NCBI GenBank assembly: GCA_045595185.1 | Contig: JAZNZX010000057.1 | Coordinates: 1 to 17,551, forward strand | Length of the DNA: 17,551 bases | DNA from: Fimenecus sp045595185 | Lineage (GTDB): Bacteria; Bacillota; Clostridia; Oscillospirales; Acutalibacteraceae | Direction of reading: 5' to 3' | Shown here: piece by piece, positions 13,336 to 17,551 of the stretch | How the letters are laid out: the number at the start of each line of letters is the position of its first letter | Position numbering within the stretch: position 1 is the stretch's first letter | Notes under the pieces: generated by a model | Told to the model about the DNA's origin: nothing | What the model saw: the letters and a program-made list of their open reading frames with translations, nothing else | Databases searched by the model: none | Position numbers and translations under genes: made by a program

Positions 13336-13800
13336 ATGAAAGATTTAATTGTTAATTATGAAAATGTTTTAAACAAATATTCAGAACGCATTAAAGAAAT
13401 TGAAGCAGAAGAAATCAAGATAAAGAACAGAATTATAAGGGCGGAAAAACAATTGGAAGATTTAGAAAAAGAAATTATTACATTGCTTTCTCCCGATTTT
13501 GAATTTACTCTCGTTATTCCTCTTGCTAAAAAACTTGCTGAATATTTCGGAAAACACTACATTTTACAATCTTCTTTTGATAAGCAGGGTAAAGAGTATT
13601 TTTCAATTCACATTGTTGATGATATTACGAAATCTGTAAAAGAACAACCTACTTTTTCCATTACCGTTTGTGAATACAAATGTGCTGATGGATATAACTG
13701 GATTGCTTTTGATACAAGAAATAAATCTCGTGAAAATGGTAAAAGAAAATTCGCTTTATTACCTACTAAATTTGAGGAAGTTGTAAAACTTGTAAAATGA
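13336..13800 (+). CDS. Hypothetical protein with N-terminal coiled coil (154 aa)
   Basis: AAAGGAG at about 13321-13327 supports the ATG at 13336. Residues about 8-50 form a long charged helix with heptad-like spacing (NVLNKYSERIKEIEAEEIKI through RAEKQLEDLEKEII), a probable coiled coil that would mediate dimerisation. The remaining 100 residues are a mixed alpha/beta domain with aromatic strands (YFSIHIVDD, TFSITVCEYKC) and a basic C-terminal loop (NKSRENGKRKF). No catalytic signature is seen. It is flanked by 30 and 14 bases from its neighbours. The family is unknown to me. Confidence 0.83.
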   Translation: MKDLIVNYENVLNKYSERIKEIEAEEIKIKNRIIRAEKQLEDLEKEIITLLSPDFEFTLVIPLAKKLAEYFGKHYILQSSFDKQGKEYFSIHIVDDITKSVKEQPTFSITVCEYKCADGYNWIAFDTRNKSRENGKRKFALLPTKFEEVVKLVK

Positions 13801-13814
13801 AAGCGAGGTAAACA

Positions 13815-14354
13815 ATGAATAACATTGAAAATATTAAAAAGAACACAGTAAGAGATGGTGTAAAAACTCCTGATGGCACTCTCTATGCTGTTTCAAATGG
13901 CGAAGCACTTGAAATTTATCTTCATCAAGAAGGAAAACCTTTTGTTAAGGTCGTTTCTGTTACACATATTTCAAGTGCCAATCAACTCGGTGTTGTGGTG
14001 TATGAAGATGTTTATAACGAAGACAGTCAGCCTCAAATAATCCTTTTGGATAAAGATGGCGAAACTGCTGAAGATGTTGTTGTCTTAAGTTATGAAGTTC
14101 ATACTACTGAAGTTAAGGACGGCAAAATCGTGAATGAATATCACGAACATTTTGGTACAAAAGAGGAAGCGATAAACAGCTTCGTAGCAGATGTTATATG
14201 TGAAAAGAGAGCCTTTGATTATGACAGGGTAATCGGTATTGAAATAGAAGAAACCGAAGAGTCTTGGTTGGCATATTTCAAAGGTAAGAAAGAAACGGAT
14301 TACAAATACATCTGCGTTGAAGAGTTTCCTGAACTCATTAGGGTGGTGAAGTAA
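13815..14354 (+). CDS. Hypothetical two-domain protein (179 aa)
   Basis: GCGAGGT precedes the ATG at 13815. The N-terminus reads NNIENIKKNT, similar to the starts of the genes at 16125 and 16961. Residues 10-85 are beta-rich, with a Gly/Asp-turn pattern (TPDGTLYAVSNGEALEIYL). From about residue 92 a strand-helix segment (SYEVHTTEV, then FGTKEEAINSFVADVI) leads to a strand with VIGIEIEE and a C-terminal EEFPELIRVVK. The second half resembles the strand-helix halves of the gene at 11231, but too weakly to claim homology. It overlaps the next gene by one base (TAATG), so translation is coupled. No family is recognised. Confidence 0.83.
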   Translation: MNNIENIKKNTVRDGVKTPDGTLYAVSNGEALEIYLHQEGKPFVKVVSVTHISSANQLGVVVYEDVYNEDSQPQIILLDKDGETAEDVVVLSYEVHTTEVKDGKIVNEYHEHFGTKEEAINSFVADVICEKRAFDYDRVIGIEIEETEESWLAYFKGKKETDYKYICVEEFPELIRVVK

Positions 14355-14707
14355 TGAATACAAACATTACTGACCCACGCTTTTCAGAAAATCCTTTTGA
14401 GCCTGCTGAACTTCAGTACATTTTTGAATGTCAAAAGGACAAGAAACCTTTTGAGGTCCGAAAAGAAACAAAAATGCAAAGCGGTCATAAAAAGTTAGTC
14501 GTTATAAACGGCGACTTTATTCCTGAAAACTATTGTCATATATGGAATGGCGATAATTTTATCGTACATTTCAATTATGAGTATAGTAACAAGAGTTATG
14601 AAGGTGGCGGCTATGCTAAAAATCGTTTTGACACAGTAGAGAGCTTGAGGGCGGAGATTTTCTCCGCTTTCAAACTCACTGAAACAGCACAAATAAGTTT
14701 ATTTTAA
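14354..14707 (+). CDS. Hypothetical protein ending in a sliding-clamp-type motif (117 aa)
   Basis: The gene begins in a one-base TAATG overlap with the previous stop; GGGTGG upstream may serve as ribosome binding site. The body is a small alpha/beta domain with SGHKKLVVINGD and GDNFIVHFNYEYSN strands, a Gly-rich turn (YEGGGYAKNRF) and a helix (TVESLRAEIFSAFKL). The last five residues, QISLF (113-117), match the bacterial beta-sliding-clamp binding consensus QL(S/D)LF and follow a flexible TETA segment, the usual placement for such a motif. If real, the protein would be recruited to the DNA polymerase clamp of the host or element. The enzymatic role, if any, is unknown, and a chance match of five residues cannot be excluded. 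Confidence 0.82.
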   Translation: MNTNITDPRFSENPFEPAELQYIFECQKDKKPFEVRKETKMQSGHKKLVVINGDFIPENYCHIWNGDNFIVHFNYEYSNKSYEGGGYAKNRFDTVESLRAEIFSAFKLTETAQISLF

Positions 14708-14735
14708 AAAATATTAAAAGAAAGGCGGTACATAT

Positions 14736-15785
14736 ATGGGCTACGAGCTTATTAACCGTATAACAGTAAAAAAAGACGGAGTGTATATCTCCTCACATTC
14801 AAATAATGACACAGCACCTTTCCATTCTCACCGTATTGAAACTTTGTCAAAAGTTTATGCGGAAGAAGGTCAAAAAGGTCTTGACCGTGAAATCTTCATT
14901 ATGAATTACAATTATGCTGAACTTCGTGGCACTCACAAGAGCGTTGAACGATACCTGAAGGTCTTAAATTCATCAGAAGCAGGACTTCTACATAAAAAAT
15001 ATGTTGATGAAGTCAACGATAAGTATGTAGAACTCTTTGGCGGTGACAATGGTATAACAGAAGAGTCTGAAAAAGAATATGAGAAGTTCGACAAAGAACT
15101 GAAATATAATCTTTGCGTAGCACTTGCAGAACTTATCGAAGTTTTTGATGAAAGACAAAAGCTTTGTGAAGGTTGTGCTCATATTGGACTCCGTTATCCA
15201 AGTGCATCAATGTATCCTTGTAATTCTTGTTGCAGAGCACATCAAAAAGATTACTACGAACCAATGAACAAGAACGAAAAAAGACAAATTCCAACGATTA
15301 AGGAATATGAAACAAAGGGCGAATATCTTCGTCTTGAAACAGAAACTCCAATGACTTCTGCTATGTTTGCGATGCTTGTTAGCAAGTATGCAAGAACAAT
15401 TGGCAGATGCACTTTCTGTTCTTATTCAAACGGTGAGTGTGGTGATTTTGCTAAACTCGGCAAGTGCAGAGCTATGGATAAGAGAATTAACGAAAATATT
15501 CTTAATTTCCATACTGGCACTATTGAGTTTGCAACAACAAAAGCAAAAGTTGAGGAACTTTTGAAAGCTGAAAAAGATGCAGGTCTTGATAAGGACCAAT
15601 GGATACCTGAAAATGTTAATGAGGTAATTGAGTCGTACATAAACAGTTGGGATTGCACAAGCAAAACTGACCCGTTTGCTGATTTTGGCAAAGAAAATAA
15701 TTTTGCAAAAAGTCTTTATGGTCTTCTTAAAGAAGAGATTGCAGATGGTATCGTTTATGAACTCGACTGGTCCGAAGTTGAATAA
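14736..15785 (+). CDS. Hypothetical protein with two cysteine motifs (349 aa)
   Basis: AAAGGCGG precedes the ATG at 14736. The N-terminal 75 residues (ELINRITVKKDGVYISSHS through GLDREIFIMNYNYAELRG) form a compact domain, and residues 80-140 are mainly helical. A zinc-type motif follows: Cys144-x2-Cys147, then Cys162-x2-Cys165 (plus Cys166) and RAHQKDYYEP. This C-x2-C...PC-x2-C...DYYEP pattern is one I associate with short phage and plasmid zinc proteins. A second cluster is Cys225, Cys228, Cys235 and Cys244. The last 100 residues are helical and acidic. The protein probably binds two metal ions. Function is unknown, and I do not recognise a named family for the whole. Confidence 0.87.
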   Translation: MGYELINRITVKKDGVYISSHSNNDTAPFHSHRIETLSKVYAEEGQKGLDREIFIMNYNYAELRGTHKSVERYLKVLNSSEAGLLHKKYVDEVNDKYVELFGGDNGITEESEKEYEKFDKELKYNLCVALAELIEVFDERQKLCEGCAHIGLRYPSASMYPCNSCCRAHQKDYYEPMNKNEKRQIPTIKEYETKGEYLRLETETPMTSAMFAMLVSKYARTIGRCTFCSYSNGECGDFAKLGKCRAMDKRINENILNFHTGTIEFATTKAKVEELLKAEKDAGLDKDQWIPENVNEVIESYINSWDCTSKTDPFADFGKENNFAKSLYGLLKEEIADGIVYELDWSEVE

Positions 15786-15801
15786 AAAGGAGATATGAAT
15801 T

Positions 15802-16074
15802 ATGTCAAGAATTGATACAATTACTCAATTTCCTTATTTATCTCAATGCGAAGATTTTGAAGCCATCAAAAATGCGTTTTCTTTGAGTATGCTAACTAAA
15901 ATCGAAGAAAATATTCGTTTGTATGAAGAAACAGATTTAATTGAGTATGACGAGGATACATTAGAACTTTATCATAAAGAAGGTGAAGATGTATTCGAGT
16001 CCGCTATTGCTTGGTTTAACGGCTTAATGTCAACAGAGGATTTCATAAGTGAATATGGTGATTTTGATGATTGA
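15802..16074 (+). CDS. Very acidic small protein (90 aa)
   Basis: AAAGGAG precedes the ATG at 15802. I count 24 Asp/Glu against 5 Lys/Arg in 90 residues, a net charge near -19, with acidic residues spread along predicted helices (KIEENIRLYEETDLIEYDED) and at the C-terminus (SEYGDFDD). Size and charge are similar to known DNA-mimic proteins (for example phage T7 Ocr, about 117 aa, or ArdA-type proteins), which block restriction or other DNA-binding enzymes. There is no sequence similarity I can point to, so this is a charge-based inference only. Its first residues and ribosome binding site resemble those of the next gene. A 50-base gap without a hairpin follows. Confidence 0.78.
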   Translation: MSRIDTITQFPYLSQCEDFEAIKNAFSLSMLTKIEENIRLYEETDLIEYDEDTLELYHKEGEDVFESAIAWFNGLMSTEDFISEYGDFDD

Positions 16075-16124
16075 TAAATCACGGACACGCAAAAAACTGC
16101 ATCAAATAACAAAGGAGATATACT

Positions 16125-16955
16125 ATGACAAGAATTGATAATATTAAAAAATATGCTGAACAGCAGAAAATCAATGCTGAAAATAAGGAAATTCAGGAAC
16201 AGCAGACAAGAGAAACTCTTATTGCACAGGTAAAGGGATTAAAACCTCGTATCACAGAACTTCTTGAAACTGCAAATGCTTGTTTTGAAAATAATTTGCG
16301 TATCGGTTGGGAAGGTGATGCAAAGAAGATTTATGGTAAGTGGGATGTGTGTGGTTTTACTGCTGACTCAACTTATCATAGAGTAGGCTTTATCGTTACT
16401 CATTCCAATGATAAAAAGACTACCGCAAATATAGGTATTCTTGCAGGTGGTGCTTGGGGTGAATGGAATTTTGCAACAAACGGCGATGATGTTGTTGCTT
16501 ACAATTCAAAGGAATTCAAAGAACCATTGACTGCACATCTGAAGCAATTCGTTGAAGATTTCGATGATTTTGAGGAGTATTTCTACGCTTATGTTGACAA
16601 AATTACAGGCAGTGTCACAGATAACACACCTGCGAACTTCGACAATCTCTTGTACAACATTGCAATGTTGCAAAAACAGGAAGAACTTCTCAAAAATAAA
16701 CTTAATTCAATGGGCTTCCTTGAAGATTATAATTGGGAAATTACTGGCTTGTTTGAGCATTGTTCCGTTTCTTATCGCACTCTTTTCGACCAAAAAGGTA
16801 ACGACCTTGGTACAGAAGTGATTGGTGAAAAGGACTTTTACGCTCGTATTGAGCGTGACCCTAACACCAACGATGTATTCGGAGAATATTTTTACAAAGT
16901 TGATAAAGAAACTTATGTAAGGGTTGGCGTTGTTAACAAGAGAGCAAAGGAGTAA
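16125..16955 (+). CDS. Hypothetical protein (276 aa)
   Basis: AAAGGAGATAT precedes the ATG at 16125. The first 55 residues are a long charged helix, probably a coiled coil (KKYAEQQKINAENKEIQEQQ). A beta-rich middle domain contains IGWEGDAKKIYGKWDVCGF and a Gly-rich strand set (IGILAGGAWGEWNFATNGDD) that looks like a structural signature of its family. A helical acidic part follows (residues 125-200), then a C-terminal beta domain with a predicted Tyr/Arg-rich hairpin. No membrane span, signal peptide or catalytic motif is visible. I have the impression of having met similar Gly-Gly-Ala-(Trp/Cys)-Gly proteins in Clostridial mobile elements but cannot name the family. Confidence 0.86.
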   Translation: MTRIDNIKKYAEQQKINAENKEIQEQQTRETLIAQVKGLKPRITELLETANACFENNLRIGWEGDAKKIYGKWDVCGFTADSTYHRVGFIVTHSNDKKTTANIGILAGGAWGEWNFATNGDDVVAYNSKEFKEPLTAHLKQFVEDFDDFEEYFYAYVDKITGSVTDNTPANFDNLLYNIAMLQKQEELLKNKLNSMGFLEDYNWEITGLFEHCSVSYRTLFDQKGNDLGTEVIGEKDFYARIERDPNTNDVFGEYFYKVDKETYVRVGVVNKRAKE

Positions 16956-16960
16956 ACAAT

Positions 16961-17176
16961 ATGAGTAAATTCAATGAAATCAAAAAAATGTTGGATGATG
17001 CTGGTATGGAAACCCCTTGCAACGGCAAAAACGAAAGTGGCGAAGATGTTATCGTTACTTACGGAACTGGTGAAGCTGGTCCTTACTACAGGGTTTCTAC
17101 TTCACAGTCAAATGGTTGGCTCAGAATAAACACTTATTATGAAAGTGGCGACCAGACTGAAACTTATGAAAAGTAA
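16961..17176 (+). CDS. Small hypothetical protein (71 aa)
   Basis: AAAGGAG at the end of the preceding gene precedes the ATG at 16961, five bases after that gene's stop. The start SKFNEIKKMLDDAG is an amphipathic helix resembling the first residues of the genes at 13815 and 16125. The rest forms strands with Gly/Asp turns (EDVIVTYGTGEAGPYYRVST, then WLRINTYYESGD). It has the size of a single small domain and no metal or membrane features. It closes the longest gene block, with a hairpin 16 bases after its stop. Function unknown. Confidence 0.77.
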   Translation: MSKFNEIKKMLDDAGMETPCNGKNESGEDVIVTYGTGEAGPYYRVSTSQSNGWLRINTYYESGDQTETYEK

Positions 17177-17192
17177 AATACTTTAAAACAAA

Positions 17193-17218
17193 GCAGAGGG
17201 TAGGCGACTATCCTCTGC
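17193..17218 (+). promoter_or_regulatory. Intergenic hairpin with GNRA tetraloop next to a ribosome binding site
   Basis: Bases 17193-17203 pair with 17208-17218 in an 11-bp stem closed by GCGA, a stable GNRA tetraloop. One pair (17200/17211) is a G-U wobble available only in + strand RNA. There is no T-run; instead the ribosome binding site of the next gene (AAAGGAG at 17220-17226) starts two bases after the stem. This position argues against a simple terminator and suggests mRNA processing, 5'-end stability or translational control. Confidence 0.5.
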
Positions 17219-17232
17219 GAAAGGAGAAAAAT

Positions 17233-17547
17233 ATGAACGAAACATTGAATATTTCACGTGGATTTCACCCAACAGGTGATAACCCTCGCCATCAGATACA
17301 TATTCTTGATATGAATTATTTTGGTAACTGGTTATTTGGCGATGTTGTTCATCACGACAATGGTTATGTTTCCTATGTAGGACAAAACCCTGCTGATGGG
17401 ACAATGGTTGTAAAACAGTTGCTCCCTGCAACAGTAGGTGTTTCTACTGGTAAATTTGACACAACACAGTGGGACGAACTCACAACAGATGAACAAGCAC
17501 ATTTCTTATATCCACTTGAAGTCGGATGTAGCCATGTCGTTCTGTGA
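17233..17547 (+). CDS. Possible YopX-like protein (104 aa)
   Basis: AAAGGAG at 17220-17226 precedes the ATG at 17233, and the TGA at 17545-17547 ends the gene inside the window. The order of elements recalls YopX-family proteins of phages: an N-terminal strand with a WLFGDVVHHDNGYVSYV segment, followed by LLPATVGVSTGKFD, comparable to the Pro-x-Thr-Val-Gly-Gln-x-Thr-Gly motif of YopX, and an acidic QWDELTTDEQAHFL helix. The usual closing Glu-Gly-Asp-Ile strand of YopX is absent, and the canonical Gln after Val-Gly is Val here, so it is a divergent or shortened relative at best. YopX function is unknown. The gene starts the block continuing beyond the right edge. Confidence 0.8.
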   Translation: MNETLNISRGFHPTGDNPRHQIHILDMNYFGNWLFGDVVHHDNGYVSYVGQNPADGTMVVKQLLPATVGVSTGKFDTTQWDELTTDEQAHFLYPLEVGCSHVVL

Positions 17548-17551
17548 GCCA

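Noticed and set aside
16075..16124. Hairpin or promoter in the 50-base gap
   Set aside because: Neither a stem of useful length nor a -35/-10 pair is visible; it holds only the ribosome binding site of the next gene.

Overview
The window is a dense, single-direction gene array. I call 30 protein-coding genes, all on the + strand, in about 17.5 kb. They are separated by a few bases or overlap by 1 to 26 bases, and almost every one has a clear Shine-Dalgarno sequence (AAAGGAG, GAAGG or AGGTGA type). The DNA is AT-rich, and stops are mostly TAA with six TGA and one TAG, so the standard bacterial code applies. The recognisable domains (a DUF4942-type adenine methyltransferase, DUF4314, and probable DUF3848, Lar-like and YopX-like proteins) are typical of large phages, plasmids or integrative elements of gut Clostridia (Lachnospiraceae or Ruminococcaceae type). 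I see no structural, packaging, replication, conjugation or integrase genes, so phage and plasmid/ICE cannot be told apart. No rRNA, tRNA, insertion sequence or CRISPR array is visible.

Layout: 1-122 is a leader with a hairpin. 123-1023 holds three small genes, one encoding a duplicated zinc-binding protein. 1097-5002 holds six genes (a membrane peptide, then overlapping unknown proteins, one with a zinc module, ending in a DUF3848-like protein). 5068-9601 begins with the methyltransferase, followed by five unknown genes, the last with a zinc module. 9668-17176 is the longest block, with fourteen genes: a tandem paralogous pair, the DUF4314 protein, a Lar-like zinc protein, a 27-residue membrane peptide, a protein ending in a sliding-clamp-type motif, a double-zinc-motif protein and a very acidic small protein. 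17233-17547 encodes a possible YopX-like protein.

The blocks are separated by the larger gaps (56-73 bases). Each of these gaps, and the leader, holds a perfect or near-perfect hairpin whose G-U wobbles are pairable only in + strand RNA. Two of the hairpins, 4.6 kb apart, share the same arms. The gaps have almost no room for a new promoter, so the hairpins look like partial terminators or mRNA-processing/stability elements dividing one long transcript.

Functionally this looks like an accessory (early or host-takeover type) region. The methyltransferase and the Lar-like protein suggest evasion of host restriction. The very acidic protein is a DNA-mimic candidate, and the clamp motif points to replication or repair. 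Most other proteins are unrecognised; I describe what can be seen and assign no function.
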